A stretch of DNA of 64,000 bases, taken from contig NZ_CDCE01000033.1 of NCBI RefSeq assembly GCF_000819805.1, positions 1-64,000 on the forward strand, given 5' to 3'. Numbering within the stretch: position 1 is the first letter of the stretch; the number at the start of each line of letters is the position of its first letter. The notes beneath the pieces were generated by a model, which saw nothing but the letters and a program-made list of their open reading frames with translations, searched no databases and was not told the DNA's origin. This stretch comes from Aeromonas diversa CDC 2478-85 (lineage in GTDB: Bacteria > Pseudomonadota > Gammaproteobacteria > Enterobacterales > Aeromonadaceae). Shown piece by piece: positions 38,824 through 51,790 of the stretch. Made by a program: the position numbers and the translations under genes.

Positions 38824-39723
38824 GGCGGTGAGCGCCTCGATGACGTAGTCGAGGAAGTGGCCGACCAGGGCCGACTCGGCCCGGCGCTGGGTGTAGAGGG
38901 CATAGAAATGGGCCCCCTTGGGACGGAAGTCGGGCAGCACCTCGCGCACCACTCCCTCGGCCAGCTCGGCCGCCACCAGGTAGCGCGGCAGGCGGGCGAT
39001 CCCCAGCCCCTGGCGCATCGCCTGGTGAATCGCCTTCTTGCTGCTGAAGGCCAGCTCGCCCGCCACTTCCAGCGGGATCTCGCGCCCCTGGGCAAGCAGG
39101 GTCCAGCGCTCGTGGCGGCTGTACTCCTGGCAGCGGGTGATGAGGGGGTGCTGCTGCAGATCCTGCGGCTCGCGCAAGGGCGGGTGGCGGTCCAGGTAGT
39201 CGGCGCTGGCGCAGAGCACCAGATCGTCCACCGCGATGGGGCGCGCCAGATAGGGCTGAGTGCCGAGCTCGGTGCTGCGAAACGCCACGTGCAGGTTGTC
39301 GCGCAGTAGGTCGGCCGGGGTATTGCTGAAATCGGCGATGATCCGCACCTCGGGGTGGTCGGCGCGAAAGCGCAGCAGCACCGGGGTCAGCACCACCTCA
39401 CCCCACAGATCCGGCGCCGTGATGCGCAGCTCCCCGCACAGGGCCGAGCGGCGGCGCTGCAGGCCGTCCAGCAACTGCTCGTGCAGGGCGATCATCTGGT
39501 CGGCCTGGCGGTAGGCGAGCTCCCCCGCGTCGGTCAGCTGCACCCGGCGGGTGGTGCGGCTCAGGAGCGTGTTGCCGAGGCTCTGCTCCAGGTGGCGCAG
39601 ATCCTTGGAGGCCTTGCTCGGGGTGATGCCGAGCTGGGCCGCCGCCGCGGCGAAGGATCCGCAGCGGACGATGGCGACCAGCAGGCGCATCAGGTAGAGG
39701 GTGTCGAGCTTGTGGTGACGCAT
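38818..39723 (-). CDS. LysR-family transcriptional regulator
   Basis: 301 aa. N-terminal winged helix [40 protein letters not shown], then the effector-binding domain ([52 protein letters not shown]). The HTH variant [13 protein letters not shown] is that of the LysR subgroup close to AaeR/DmlR-like regulators. It is divergent from the flavin oxidoreductase and LysE-type exporter, which are its likely targets; the shared 116-bp region between them should hold the operator. Confidence 0.9.
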   Translation of the reverse strand: MRHHKLDTLYLMRLLVAIVRCGSFAAAAAQLGITPSKASKDLRHLEQSLGNTLLSRTTRRVQLTDAGELAYRQADQMIALHEQLLDGLQRRRSALCGELRITAPDLWGEVVLTPVLLRFRADHPEVRIIADFSNTPADLLRDNLHVAFRSTELGTQPYLARPIAVDDLVLCASADYLDRHPPLREPQDLQQHPLITRCQEYSRHERWTLLAQGREIPLEVAGELAFSSKKAIHQAMRQGLGIARLPRYLVAAELAEGVVREVLPDFRPKGAHFYALYTQRRAESALVGHFLDYVIEALTAS

Positions 39724-39839
39724 GAGGGGTGACCTATTGTGTCTTGCTGGGAATGAATGCCTTGCCTGTGTGCCTGATTATATCCTGATTGTCCCGGTTT
39801 ATAGTGGCGGCCATTCCATTGCGATCCCGGGAGAGGGCG

Positions 39840-40946
39840 ATGAACAAGGCACTTGGCGACAGCTTCCACTTCGAACGAGCCGGATTGCGGCTCAAGAACC
39901 GGGCCGTGCTGGCCCCTTTGACTCACAACATGAGCGGCGCAGGCGGCGATCCCGCTCAGGCCGAGCTCGACTGGCTGGCGCGCTGCGCCCGCGGCGGCTT
40001 CGGTCTGCTCATCGCCGCCGCCACCCAGGTACAGCCCGGCGGACGCTGCTGGGCGGGGCAGCCGGCCCTGATGACCGACACCCAGCAGCAGGCCTTCACG
40101 GCCCTGGCCGACAGTGCGCGGCAGGCCGGGGCGCTGGCGGTGGTGCAGCTGCATCACGGTGGGATGCGGGCCTTGCCCGAGCTGAACGACGGGGCGCCGG
40201 TCGGCCCGTGCGAGCTGGCGCCGGGTGGGCGCTACCTGCTCGGGGTTAAGGGGCTGACGGAGGAGGGTATTCTTACGCTCATTGAAGCCTTCGTGCGCGC
40301 CGCCGAGCGGGCCCATGGTGCCGGCCTGCACGGGGTCGAGCTGCACGGGGCCCACAACTTCCTGCTCTGCAACTTCCTCAACCCCCTGCACAACCGGCGC
40401 ACCGACCGCTGGGGTGGCAGCATCGCCAACCGGGCGCGGATCCTGGTGGAGATAGTGCGCGGCATTCGCGCCCGCCTGCCCCGGAGCTTTCTGGTCGGGG
40501 TGCGCCTCTCCCCCGAGAGCTATGCCCATATCCAGGGCATAGCGCTGCCCCATCAGCTGGCGGTGGCGCACCTGCTGGCGGACGAGGGGATCGACTACCT
40601 GCACTTCTCCATGGGGGACAGCTTCAAGGCGGTGGCGGGGGACCCTGACGGCGGCGCCCTGCTGGAGGCGGTGCGGGTCGGGTTGGCCGGGCGGGTGCCG
40701 CTCATGGTGGCGGGCAAGATCCACGACGCAGATTCGGCCGAGCTGGCTCTGGCCGGCGGCGCCGATCTGGTGGCGGTGGGCACGGCGGCGATCGGCAATC
40801 CGGACTGGATGGAACGGGTGAGTCGCGGCCAGCCCTTGCACCGCGCCCCCTTCACGGCGGCGCACCTCGCCGAGATCGGCTTCACCCCGAGCGCCCTCGA
40901 CTACCTGGCCGGCATGGGGGTGCTGGCCCCCCGTGATGCGGCCTGA
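39840..40946 (+). CDS. Old Yellow Enzyme-type NADH:flavin oxidoreductase
   Basis: 368 aa from the ATG at 39840 (GGGAGAGGG upstream); the longer frame to 39789 has no binding site. A TIM-barrel FMN enzyme: LKNRAVLAPLTHNMSG at the N-terminus, then VVQLHHGG, the family signature GVELHGAHNFLLCNFLNPLHNRRTDRWGGSIANRAR and the FMN phosphate loop GADLVAVGTAAIGNPDW. The class reduces activated alkenes with NADH or NADPH, but the natural substrate is not evident. It precedes a LysE exporter and is divergent from a LysR regulator. Confidence 0.9.
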   Translation: MNKALGDSFHFERAGLRLKNRAVLAPLTHNMSGAGGDPAQAELDWLARCARGGFGLLIAAATQVQPGGRCWAGQPALMTDTQQQAFTALADSARQAGALAVVQLHHGGMRALPELNDGAPVGPCELAPGGRYLLGVKGLTEEGILTLIEAFVRAAERAHGAGLHGVELHGAHNFLLCNFLNPLHNRRTDRWGGSIANRARILVEIVRGIRARLPRSFLVGVRLSPESYAHIQGIALPHQLAVAHLLADEGIDYLHFSMGDSFKAVAGDPDGGALLEAVRVGLAGRVPLMVAGKIHDADSAELALAGGADLVAVGTAAIGNPDWMERVSRGQPLHRAPFTAAHLAEIGFTPSALDYLAGMGVLAPRDAA

Positions 40947-40956
40947 GGAGGTCATC

Positions 40957-41568
40957 ATGAGCGAGTGGACCCTGCTGCTGATGTTTATCCCGACCTTCTT
41001 TCTCATCTCGGTCTCCCCCGGCCTTTGCATGATGCTGGCCATGAGCTTTGGTGCCAGCCTGGGGCTGCGCCGCACCCTGTGGGTCATCGGCGGCGAGCTG
41101 GCCGGGGTGGGGCTCATAGCCCTCACCGCCTTGCTCGGCTACACCCGGGTGCTGGCCGAGCAGCCGGCCCTGATGCAGGGCTTTAAATACCTCGGCGCCC
41201 TCTATCTGCTGTGGATGGGGGTGGCAAGCTGGCGCGGCGGCGGGCAGGCGGGGGCGACCCGCCAGGAGGACAGCGGCCGCCTTGGACTGGTGCTGCGCGG
41301 CTTTACCGTCGCCATCTCCAACCCCAAGTCCTGGCTCTTCATGATGACCCTGCTGCCGCCCTTCATCAGCCCAGCGCTCTCAACCGAGTTGCAGACCCTG
41401 CTGTTCGTCGCCCTGGTCATCCTGATCGAGTGCGTCAACCTGCTGCTCTACGCCTACGGCGGGCAGCGGGCAAACCAGCTGCTGCAAGGGCAGGGGCGCG
41501 GGGATCTGCTGGGGCGGGTCTCCTCCCTGCTGATGATGGGCGTCGCCGGCTACTGGCTGCTGACCTGA
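40957..41568 (+). CDS. LysE/RhtB-family exporter
   Basis: 203 aa from the ATG at 40957 (GAGGAGG 5 bases upstream), 10 bp after the oxidoreductase. Six hydrophobic helices, with the family entry PTFFLISVSPGLCMMLAMSFGASLGLRRTLWVIGGELAGVG and the central YLGALYLLWMGVASWR. Members export amino acids and related small molecules. The pairing with an ene-reductase under a LysR regulator suggests detoxification or export of a common compound. The substrate is unknown. Confidence 0.88.
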   Translation: MSEWTLLLMFIPTFFLISVSPGLCMMLAMSFGASLGLRRTLWVIGGELAGVGLIALTALLGYTRVLAEQPALMQGFKYLGALYLLWMGVASWRGGGQAGATRQEDSGRLGLVLRGFTVAISNPKSWLFMMTLLPPFISPALSTELQTLLFVALVILIECVNLLLYAYGGQRANQLLQGQGRGDLLGRVSSLLMMGVAGYWLLT

Positions 41569-41574
41569 TGTGAC

Positions 41575-41597
41575 AAGGCCCTCGCGAGGAGGGCCTT
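41575..41597. terminator. Bidirectional terminator
   Basis: AAGGCCCTC, CGCGA-type loop, GAGGGCCTT between the LysE exporter and convergent yrfG. Confidence 0.8.
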
Positions 41598-41604
41598 GAG
41601 TGTG

Positions 41605-42270
41605 TCAGCCGAGGGGCAAGAGCTCGGCGTAGTCATCGAGCGCCGGGAAGCGGCTGAAACAGAGGGGCGGCTTCTGGCTGTCTGGGCGGACTATCCCCAG
41701 TTGATGGGCGATGCCGAACTCGGCCGAGGCATCTAGGATCCGCTCGCTGTCGTCGATGAAGAGGGTGCGCGCCGGATCGAAGGGGATGCACTTGGTGAGC
41801 GCCTGCCAGCAGCGCTGGCTCTCCTTGGACCAACCCAGGTGATGGGTGGTGACGATACCGTCCAGATGGGCATCGAGCTCGAGCCTGAGCAGCTTCACCT
41901 CCAGGCTGGCCGGGTGGGCGTTGGTGAACAGGATCCGCTGTTTGCCGGCGGCCTTGAGCGCATCGAGGAAGGGGATGACATTGGGGCGCCACTGGATCTT
42001 CTCCAGGATCTCCTGCTTGAGGGCCCGGATGTCGAGCTCCAGGGTATCGGTCCAGTAGTCCACGCAGTACCACTTGAGGGTGCCGGCCACGGCACCGTAG
42101 TGGTCGTCGATGCGGCGCTTGGCCTCATCCTGTGCCAGGGCGTGGCGGGCGGCGTAGCGCTCGGGCACCAGGGTCTGCCACAGGTGGTTGTCGAAATGCA
42201 GATCGATGAGGGTGCCGTCCATGTCGAGCAGGACGGTGTCGATATCGCGCCAGGGCAGGGTGATGGGCAT
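41605..42270 (-). CDS. yrfG: HAD-family GMP/IMP nucleotidase YrfG
   Basis: 221 aa, close to E. coli YrfG (222). HAD motif I DMDGTLIDLHFDNHLW, motif II LFTNAHPASLEVKLLRL, motif III lysine in WSKESQR and motif IV TLFIDDSERIL. The family hydrolyses purine mononucleotides to nucleosides. In E. coli yrfG lies between nudE and hslR-hslO; here the cluster is split, with hslRO about 16 kb away. Confidence 0.9.
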   Translation of the reverse strand: MPITLPWRDIDTVLLDMDGTLIDLHFDNHLWQTLVPERYAARHALAQDEAKRRIDDHYGAVAGTLKWYCVDYWTDTLELDIRALKQEILEKIQWRPNVIPFLDALKAAGKQRILFTNAHPASLEVKLLRLELDAHLDGIVTTHHLGWSKESQRCWQALTKCIPFDPARTLFIDDSERILDASAEFGIAHQLGIVRPDSQKPPLCFSRFPALDDYAELLPLG

Positions 42271-42321
42271 GGTGCTCTCCTTGAACGGGGCGGGCAGTAT
42301 AGCAGCTCGCCCCCTCCCGAC

Positions 42322-42987
42322 TCACCCCCGCGGACCACCGAAACGATCGATCAGGGCATCGCTGGGGAAGCGCTCGGGCTCATCCAGGGCGCTTTGTTCC
42401 CACTCCCGCATGGCCGGGTGGTGCAGCATGGTCTCCATGTAGGGGCGCAGCTCCTCCGGGATGGCGACATGGTAGCTGTGCAGGCGCCACACCACGGGGG
42501 CAAACATGGCATCGGCGATGGAGAAGGGTCCGAACAGGTAGGGGCCTGATTCGGCCATGGCGCGGGCCTCACGCCAGATGGTGAAGATGCGCTCGAGATC
42601 CCGTGCGAGCGCCGCGTCCGGCTCGGCCCCCCGGGCGCGCAGGCGGATGTTCATGGGCAGCTGGCTGCGCAGGGCGGTGAAGCCCGAGTGCATCTCGGCG
42701 CTGATGCTGCGGGCGCGGGCGCGCAGGTCGGCGCGTGCCGGCCACATCTCGGGATAGCGCTCGGCCAGGTATTCGGCGATGGCCAGGCTGTCCCACACCT
42801 TCAGCTCGCCGTCGTGCAGGCAGGGCACCAGGCCACTGTCCGAATAGCGCTGGTGGCGCTCGTTCACCCCCTGGCCGGTCAGGGCGACCTTGGTGGCGCA
42901 GAAGGGAACGGCGAAGTGCTTGAGCAGCAGCCAGGGGCGCAGTGACCAGGACGAGTAGTTTTGATTACCGATATAGAGCGTAAACAT
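42322..42987 (-). CDS. Glutathione S-transferase family protein
   Basis: 221 aa from the ATG at 42987 (MFTLYIGNQNYSSWSLRPWLLLKHF). Thioredoxin-like N-domain with the SS-W active-site start, the cis-Pro strand GLVPCLHDGELKVWDSLAIAEYLAERYPE, and a helical C-domain. The YSSWS start is typical of a bacterial GST group of unknown substrate. It is 50 bp from yrfG and shares its strand. Confidence 0.88.
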   Translation of the reverse strand: MFTLYIGNQNYSSWSLRPWLLLKHFAVPFCATKVALTGQGVNERHQRYSDSGLVPCLHDGELKVWDSLAIAEYLAERYPEMWPARADLRARARSISAEMHSGFTALRSQLPMNIRLRARGAEPDAALARDLERIFTIWREARAMAESGPYLFGPFSIADAMFAPVVWRLHSYHVAIPEELRPYMETMLHHPAMREWEQSALDEPERFPSDALIDRFGGPRG

Positions 42988-43125
42988 GGGGCATATCCTC
43001 CGTGACAAGGGGTCGATTGTGCCACTCGGCCTCGACATGAGATAGCCCGGCCGCCCCGTTTTGTGGATAGCCGCGAGGCGGGGAGTCGTTTACTCTTGAG
43101 GCATGAGCCCAGCCCAGTGATCACC

Positions 43126-43683
43126 ATGGACCACGCAAAAGAGAAACCCGAGATCCTCAAGGCCGAGCTGGTGGCCGAAAGCCGCCTGTTCAAGGTCGAA
43201 TCTTTGCACCTCAAGTTCTCCAACGGGGAGGAGCGCGTCTACGAGCGGATGCGCGGCGGCAGCCGTGGCGCCGTCATGGTGGTGCCCATGCTGGACGACC
43301 AGACCCTGCTGCTGGTGCGCGAGTACGCCGCCGGTACCCACAGCTATGAGCTCGGCTTTCCCAAGGGGCTGATCGATCCGGGTGAAGACATCTTCGAGGC
43401 GGGCAACCGCGAGCTGATGGAAGAGGCGGGCTTCGGTGCCCGCGAACTCATCCCCCTCAAGCAGGTGTCGCTCGCCCCCGGTTACTTCTCGAGCCGGATG
43501 GATATACTGCTGGCCCGAGAGCTCTACCCGGAGCAGCGGGAGGGCGACGAGCCCGAGCCCCTCGAGGTGATCCCCTGGCCGCTGCATGACATAGACACCC
43601 TGCTGGCGCGTTCCGACTTCACCGAGTCGCGCAGCATCAGCGCCCTGCTGCTGGCGCAGAAATGGTTGAAGGAGGAGTCATGA
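43126..43683 (+). CDS. nudE: ADP compounds hydrolase NudE
   Basis: 185 aa from the ATG at 43126 (E. coli: 186). The Nudix box GLIDPGEDIFEAGNRELMEEAGFG is complete (GX5EX7REUXEEXGU), with AGTHSYELGFPKG just before it, as in the ADP-ribose-type Nudix group. It hydrolyses ADP-ribose, NADH and diadenosine compounds. Its stop overlaps the cysQ start (ATGA), so the two form an operon. Both act on adenine nucleotide by-products. Confidence 0.93.
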   Translation: MDHAKEKPEILKAELVAESRLFKVESLHLKFSNGEERVYERMRGGSRGAVMVVPMLDDQTLLLVREYAAGTHSYELGFPKGLIDPGEDIFEAGNRELMEEAGFGARELIPLKQVSLAPGYFSSRMDILLARELYPEQREGDEPEPLEVIPWPLHDIDTLLARSDFTESRSISALLLAQKWLKEES

Positions 43684-44489
43684 TCGATCTGCTGGCGGTC
43701 GCCCCCGAGGCGCGCCGCATCGCCCGAGAGGCCGGGCGGATCTTGAGCGAAATCTACCGCGGCGGTCAGTTCGAGCGTCACCTCAAGGAGGACGACACCC
43801 CGGTCACCAGCGCCGATCTGGCGGCGGATGCCTACCTCAAGCAGGCTCTATCGGCCCTCACCCCCGGGGTGCCTGTGCTGACCGAAGAGGCGGCCGACAT
43901 CCCGCTGGCCGAGCGCGCCGAGTGGCCCGAGTACTGGCTGGTCGATCCCCTCGACGGCACCGGCGAGTTCATCGCCGGCAGCGGCGACTATGCCACCCTG
44001 ATCGCCCTGGTGCGCCACAACCAGCCTGTGCTCGGCATCGTCTATGCGCCCGAGGCGGACATTCTCTATTGGGCGGTGCAGGGGCAGGGGGCCTTCAAGG
44101 AGGAGCAGGGGCTAAGCCACCCCATCCATGCCCACCATCATCTGGTGCCGCCCACCAGTCTGACGGTGGCGGTGAGCCGGCGTCAGGCCCCCGAGCTGCT
44201 GACCCGTCGTCTCAGCCCCGCCTTTGGCTACGAGCGGCTGCCGCTGGGGTCGAGCGCCCTCAAGTCCTGCCTGGTGGCCGAAGGGGCGGCCGACTGCTAT
44301 GTGCGTCTCGGCCCGACCGGGGAGTGGGACACCGCCGCCGCCCAGTGCATCGTGGCCGAGGCGGGCGGTCGCATCCTCAGTCTCGCCCTGCTCCCCTTAA
44401 GCTATAACCGGCGCGACTCCCTCGAAAATCCCGACTTCATCACCCTGGGGGATGAGGGGTTGCCCTGGAGCGAGATATTGCGCCCCTGA
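43680..44489 (+). CDS. cysQ: 3'(2'),5'-bisphosphate nucleotidase CysQ
   Basis: 269 aa from the ATG at 43680 overlapping the nudE stop, with GGAGGAG as binding site. An inositol monophosphatase-fold enzyme: the metal sites are VLTEEAADIPLAER and WLVDPLDGTGEFIAGSGDYATLIAL, and the C-terminal motif is GEWDTAAAQCIVAEAGG. It dephosphorylates 3'-phosphoadenosine 5'-phosphate, which builds up in sulfate assimilation. Confidence 0.94.
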   Translation: MIDLLAVAPEARRIAREAGRILSEIYRGGQFERHLKEDDTPVTSADLAADAYLKQALSALTPGVPVLTEEAADIPLAERAEWPEYWLVDPLDGTGEFIAGSGDYATLIALVRHNQPVLGIVYAPEADILYWAVQGQGAFKEEQGLSHPIHAHHHLVPPTSLTVAVSRRQAPELLTRRLSPAFGYERLPLGSSALKSCLVAEGAADCYVRLGPTGEWDTAAAQCIVAEAGGRILSLALLPLSYNRRDSLENPDFITLGDEGLPWSEILRP

Positions 44490-44506
44490 GGGGCGGCGCA
44501 AAACGA

Positions 44507-44530
44507 AGAGGCGGCCACAGGGCCGCCTCT
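44507..44530. terminator. Bidirectional terminator after cysQ
   Basis: AGAGGCGGCC, ACAG, GGCCGCCTCT followed by TGTCATT. It lies between cysQ and the convergent antiporter gene. Confidence 0.85.
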
Positions 44531-44549
44531 TGTCATTCTGGCGTGGGGA

Positions 44550-45827
44550 TCAATAGTCCCCGGCCGCTCGCTTGGCGCGCTCAATCATGGGGGTGATGGT
44601 CATCCCCTGCACCACGATGGAGAACATCACCACGGCGTAGGTCATGATGAGGATCACCTCGCGCAGATCGACGCCATACTCGGGCAGCATCATCTGGCCG
44701 GAGGGGAGCGCCAGTGCCATGGCCATGGCCAGACCGCCGCGCAGGCCGCCCCAGGTGAGGATCCGCACCGAGAACTTGTTGTAGCTGCGGAACTTGCGAA
44801 ACGCCACATAGGGCAGCGAGACGCTGATGAAGCGGGCCACCAGGCACAGAGGCACAGAGATGACCAGCAGGATCCAGTCACGCCAGGCCAGATCCAGCAG
44901 CACCAGCGCCAGGCCGATCAGCAGGAACAGCAGGGCGTTGAGGAACTGATCCATCAGCTCCCAGAAGTGATCCAGGTGGTGCTGGCTCTGCTCGGAGAAA
45001 CCGGAGTGACGGGTCCAGTTGCCGATCATGATGCCGGTGACCACCATGGCCAGGGCGCCGGAGACGCCGAGCATGTTGGCCAGGGCGAAGCCGGCGGTCG
45101 GGATGCACAGGGTCAGCAGCAGCTCGAGCGAGCCGTCGTCGGTGGCGCTGATCATGATGTGGGCCACCAGGCCCAGCACCACCCCAAACAGGATGCCGCC
45201 GAGGGCCTCGTGCAGGAACAGGCTGGCCACGCCGCCGAAGGTGGGCTCGACGCCGCCAAATGCCACGGCAAACACGGTGGCGAAGATAACCAGGCCCACA
45301 CCGTCGTTAAACAGGGACTCCCCCTCGATCTGGATGGCGATCTGGGGCGGCGCCTTGAGCTTCTTGACGATGGCCAGCACGGCGATCGGGTCGGTGGGGG
45401 AGATCAGGGCACCGAACAGCATGCAGTAGACCAGCGGGATCTCCCAGCCCAGCAGGCCGCCGATAAACCAGAAGCCGTAACCGATGATGAAGGTGGAGAG
45501 CAGGGTAGAGAAGACGGCCATGATGGCGATCTCCCACTTCTGGTCGCGCAGGGCAGGCAGCTTGATGCCGATGCCACCGGCGAACAGCAGGAAGCCCAGG
45601 ATCCCCTTGAGCAGGAAGTTCTGGAAGTCGATGCTTTCCATCGTCTCGACGGCCAGGGGGCCCATGTTGAACCAGTCCAGTTTACCGAACAGGACCATCA
45701 GGGCGGAGATCAGCATGGAGCCGGCGGTGATAGCGATGGTGGTCTGGATCCTGATGACGTACTGGTTGGCGAATGCAATAAAGATCGCCAATGCCGCCAG
45801 GAAGCAGAGGGTGTAATAGACACTCAT
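44550..45827 (-). CDS. NhaP-type Na+/H+ antiporter (CPA1)
   Basis: 425 aa with about twelve hydrophobic helices. The CPA1 signatures are FGALISPTDPIAVLAIVKKL, with the conserved SPTDP, and EGESLFNDGVGLVIFATVF, with the ion-binding N-D pair. WGGLRGGLAMAMALALP near the C-terminus is also typical. It should exchange cytosolic Na+ or K+ for protons and so serve pH and salt balance. It stands alone and is divergent from metH; the 205 bp between them contain GC-rich stems (GCCCGAC...GTCGGGC at 45867-45883). Confidence 0.9.
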   Translation of the reverse strand: MSVYYTLCFLAALAIFIAFANQYVIRIQTTIAITAGSMLISALMVLFGKLDWFNMGPLAVETMESIDFQNFLLKGILGFLLFAGGIGIKLPALRDQKWEIAIMAVFSTLLSTFIIGYGFWFIGGLLGWEIPLVYCMLFGALISPTDPIAVLAIVKKLKAPPQIAIQIEGESLFNDGVGLVIFATVFAVAFGGVEPTFGGVASLFLHEALGGILFGVVLGLVAHIMISATDDGSLELLLTLCIPTAGFALANMLGVSGALAMVVTGIMIGNWTRHSGFSEQSQHHLDHFWELMDQFLNALLFLLIGLALVLLDLAWRDWILLVISVPLCLVARFISVSLPYVAFRKFRSYNKFSVRILTWGGLRGGLAMAMALALPSGQMMLPEYGVDLREVILIMTYAVVMFSIVVQGMTITPMIERAKRAAGDY

Positions 45828-46032
45828 GTTGTTATTTTCTCATTAGTAGAACAGCAAGCACGCTCAGCCCGACAGGGTCGGGCCGCCATAGGGTACTCTC
45901 TGGCGGGGTCGGTCTCACTACCCTCTATTGGGTAGAGTTATCGTGATTTGGATAGATAGACGGCTGGATTGCTAATGCGGGTTTTTTGCTGATAGGATGG
46001 GGCAGGGTCGTCACAGCATACAAGGAGTCGTC

Positions 46033-49704
<3,672 letters not shown>

Positions 49705-49729
49705 CCTGCGAGTGTGACCGGAGTATGAC

Positions 49730-49755
49730 GGCGCCCCGAGGGGCGCCCCATTTTG
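49730..49755 (+). terminator. Terminator of metH
   Basis: GGCGCCCC, GA, GGGGCGCC and CCATTTTG: a strong stem with a short T-run. Confidence 0.85.
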
Positions 49756-49850
49756 TGCGCTCGTGCTTGTTGTCAGGATAAACAATTGGCGTTGCCTTGA
49801 GGCCGTGGCACCTTATACTCACCGCCCCGATCCCTAAGCCGTAACCCCTC

Positions 49851-50747
49851 ATGAAGATTGCCATTCTCTCCCGCGAACCCAACAACTACTCCACCTGCCG
49901 CCTGGTGGAGACCGCGGAGAGCCGCGGCCACAGGGTCGAGGTGCTCGATACCCTGCGCTGCTATATGAACATCGCCTCCCACAGCCCCTCCATCCATTAC
50001 GAGGGGCTCGAGCTGGGTGGCTATGACGCCATCATCCCGCGCATCGGCGCCAGCATCACCTTTTACGGCACCGCCGTGCTGCGCCAGTTCGAGATGATGG
50101 GCACCATGGCCCTCAACAGCTCGCTCGGCATCTCCCGCTCCCGCGACAAGCTGCGCGCCATGCAGCTGCTCTCGCGCCACGGCATCGGCCTGCCCGTCAC
50201 CGGTTATGCCCACAGCACCCGCGACGTGCCGGACCTCATCAAGATGGTGGGGGGCGCCCCCCTGGTGGTGAAGCTGCTCGAGGGCACCCAGGGGATCGGC
50301 GTGGTGCTGTGCGAGACCAACAAGGCCGCCGAGAGCGTGATCGAGGCCTTTATCCAGACCGATAACAACATACTGGTGCAGGAGTACATTCACGAGGCCC
50401 AGGGGGCGGATATCCGCTGTCTGGTAGTGGGGGGCAAGGTGGTCGCCGCCATGCGTCGCCAGGCCCAGGAGGGGGAGTTTCGCTCCAACCTGCACCGGGG
50501 CGGCAGCGCCTCGGCCATCACCATCACCCCCGAAGAGCGGGCCACCGCGGTGCAGGCCGCCAAGATCATGGGGCTCGACGTCGCCGGGGTGGATATCCTG
50601 CGCTCCGCACGCGGCCCCCTGGTGCTGGAGGTGAACTCCTCCCCCGGCCTGCAAGGGGTCGAGAGTGCCTCGGGCAAGGACGTGGCCAGCAAGATCATCG
50701 AGTTTCTCGAGAAGAAGGCGTCGAAGAAGCATAAGCCAGCCGAGTAA
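49851..50747 (+). CDS. rimK: ATP-grasp ligase RimK (ribosomal protein S6 glutamylation)
   Basis: 298 aa (E. coli: 300). ATP-grasp fold: [20 protein letters not shown] at the start, [23 protein letters not shown], the ATP-binding [17 protein letters not shown], the [28 protein letters not shown] segment, and the metal site [15 protein letters not shown]. It adds glutamate residues to the C-terminus of ribosomal protein S6. It is the last core gene before the repeat-rich accessory region. Confidence 0.94.
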   Translation: MKIAILSREPNNYSTCRLVETAESRGHRVEVLDTLRCYMNIASHSPSIHYEGLELGGYDAIIPRIGASITFYGTAVLRQFEMMGTMALNSSLGISRSRDKLRAMQLLSRHGIGLPVTGYAHSTRDVPDLIKMVGGAPLVVKLLEGTQGIGVVLCETNKAAESVIEAFIQTDNNILVQEYIHEAQGADIRCLVVGGKVVAAMRRQAQEGEFRSNLHRGGSASAITITPEERATAVQAAKIMGLDVAGVDILRSARGPLVLEVNSSPGLQGVESASGKDVASKIIEFLEKKASKKHKPAE

Positions 50748-50834
50748 GGCGGCGCTTAGCCGAGTTGGAGGGGGAGTTCAGCCAAACTCCGTCGCCTGTG
50801 GCAAGCGGTTGGTAGCCCTGCCCTTTTGCGCCAA

Positions 50835-50857
50835 GCGCCCCCACCTGGGGGCGTTTT
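50835..50857 (+). terminator. Terminator of rimK
   Basis: CGCCCCC, ACCT, GGGGGCG followed by TTTTGCT. Confidence 0.85.
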
Positions 50858-50927
50858 GCTATCTGCTGCCTCGGTGCCGAGGGGCAATTGGCATGGGGAT
50901 GCCAGGCCGCTTGGCCTGGGACTTTTT

Positions 50928-51352
50928 GATGCGGCTGCGCCGCATGGGACGCGAGGCCGTTGGCCTCGATGGGTTTCGCCTGCCCTTCGGGCCGGGGCGA
51001 GTGACTTTTCTTTGCGTGGCCAAAGGACCCTGGGTTCGATTAGCCGTCAGGTGTAATCGGACGTTTGCTCTTGGTCTGGGGCGTTTGATGCGGCTGCGCC
51101 GTATGGGATGCGAGGCCGTTAGCCTCGACGGGTTTCGCCTGCCCTTCGGGCCGGGGCGAGTGACTTTTCTTTGCGTGGCCAAAGGACCCTGGGTTCGATT
51201 AGCCGTCAGGTGTAATCGGACGTTTGCTCTTGGTCTGGGGCGTTTGATGCGGCTGCGCCGCATGGGACGCGAGGCCGTCGGCCTCGACGGGTTTCGCCTG
51301 CCCTTCGGGCCGGGGCGAGTGACTTTTCTTTGCGTGGCCAAAGAAAAGTCAC
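50928..51352. repeat. 159-bp direct repeat, nearly three copies, palindrome-rich
   Basis: Units start at 50928, 51087 and 51246, an exact 159-bp period, with only scattered differences (GCCGCATGGGACG against GCCGTATGGGATG). Each begins with the dyad ATGCGGC-TGC-GCCGCAT and contains GAGGCCGT..GGCCTC and CTTTGCGTGGCCAAAG. The third copy diverges after the CCAAAG and instead closes a long hairpin. The apparent ORFs here on both strands run through the repeat and are not genes. The block resembles clustered extragenic palindromes. The right flank of the cassette region has related palindromes in the opposite orientation. Confidence 0.85.
51319..51352. repeat. Perfect 14-bp stem hairpin
   Basis: GTGACTTTTCTTTG, CGTGGC, CAAAGAAAAGTCAC. 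It ends the third 159-bp unit. A counterpart hairpin with GTGACTTCTTG arms is at 55848-55875, on the other flank of the cassettes. Confidence 0.85.
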
Positions 51353-51464
51353 CAAAAGAAAGGCCACCCCCGCTTATTCGCCCGACGGTGTCGGGTTCCT
51401 TCGCCTCACCCGCTTGTCCGACGGCACGCGCCGACGGGCCTTCCATGACCCGCCGCCACTCGCT

Positions 51465-51540
51465 CGACATCCCTGTCTCGCGGCCTGGACAAGCTGGCTC
51501 GTCTCAGCGAATAAGAGGGGGGCGCCAATACCGTGCCCGA
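51465..51540 (-). repeat. Inverted relative of the right-flank 101-bp repeat
   Basis: Read on the minus strand this segment gives GGGCACGGTATTGGCGCC, then CTCTTATTCGCTGAGACGAG and CCAGGCCGCGAGACAGGGATGT. The right flank at 55511 and 55612 reads CCAGGTCGCGAGACAGGGATGT on the plus strand (21 of 22 bases equal), with GGGCAGGGTATTGGCTCC beside it. The two flanks thus carry the same family in opposite orientation. Confidence 0.7.
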
Positions 51541-51559
51541 CGGTGACTGAGTGGGCTGG

Positions 51560-51680
51560 GCCGCTACGCGGAACTCAAAATGGTGGGTGTCCCATTTCCG
51601 CTCCCACCTGCGAATGAGGGGGCTGGCCGCCGATCTATTGGCCGCTACGCGGCACTCCGAATGGTAGGTGTCCCATTTTC
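51560..51680. repeat. 81-bp direct repeat with GGTGTCCCATTT motif
   Basis: GGCCGCTACGCGG-ACTC-AATGGT-GGTGTCCCATTT occurs twice, with CCGCTACGCG at 51561 and 51642. The second copy runs into the putative transposase tail at about 51680. The TGGGTGTCCCA core returns at 51812 and, inverted, at 56155. Confidence 0.7.
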
Positions 51681-51760
51681 ATCAAGGGGCAGACTCCTAC
51701 AACATGTTCAAAAAGGGTCTGAAATTGATACCGAAGGAAGTGCGCTCTAAAGTAGCGTAA
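51668..51760 (+). pseudogene. Possible transposase C-terminal remnant
   Basis: After the repeat junction the plus-strand frame reads HQGADSYNMFKKGLKLIP then KEVRSKVA and a stop at 51758-51760. A hairpin and the 19-bp end sequence follow immediately, the usual layout of the 3' end of an insertion sequence. Only about 25 codons remain, too few to name a family. An alternative is a short cassette-like ORF starting at the ATG at 51704. Confidence 0.4.
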
Positions 51761-51764
51761 ACAA

Positions 51765-51787
51765 GACACCGGTTTGAGGCCGGTGTC
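51765..51787. terminator. Hairpin after the transposase-like tail
   Basis: GACACCGG, TTTGAGG, CCGGTGTC. It stands between the tail's stop codon and the 19-bp putative IS end. Confidence 0.6.
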
Positions 51788-51790
51788 AGG

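Noticed and set aside
45867-45883. Terminator between the antiporter gene and metH
   Set aside because: The two genes diverge, so no transcript needs to end here. GCCCGAC/GTCGGGC has no T-run.
45828-46032. Cobalamin riboswitch before metH
   Set aside because: The space is about 200 bp shared with a divergent gene. I could not find the conserved B12-box, and the stems seen are simple GC hairpins.
50665-51546. Open frames of 203 and 293 codons across the 159-bp repeats
   Set aside because: 159 is a multiple of three, so any open unit stays open through all copies. The products are internally repeated, Arg-rich and have no recognisable domain.
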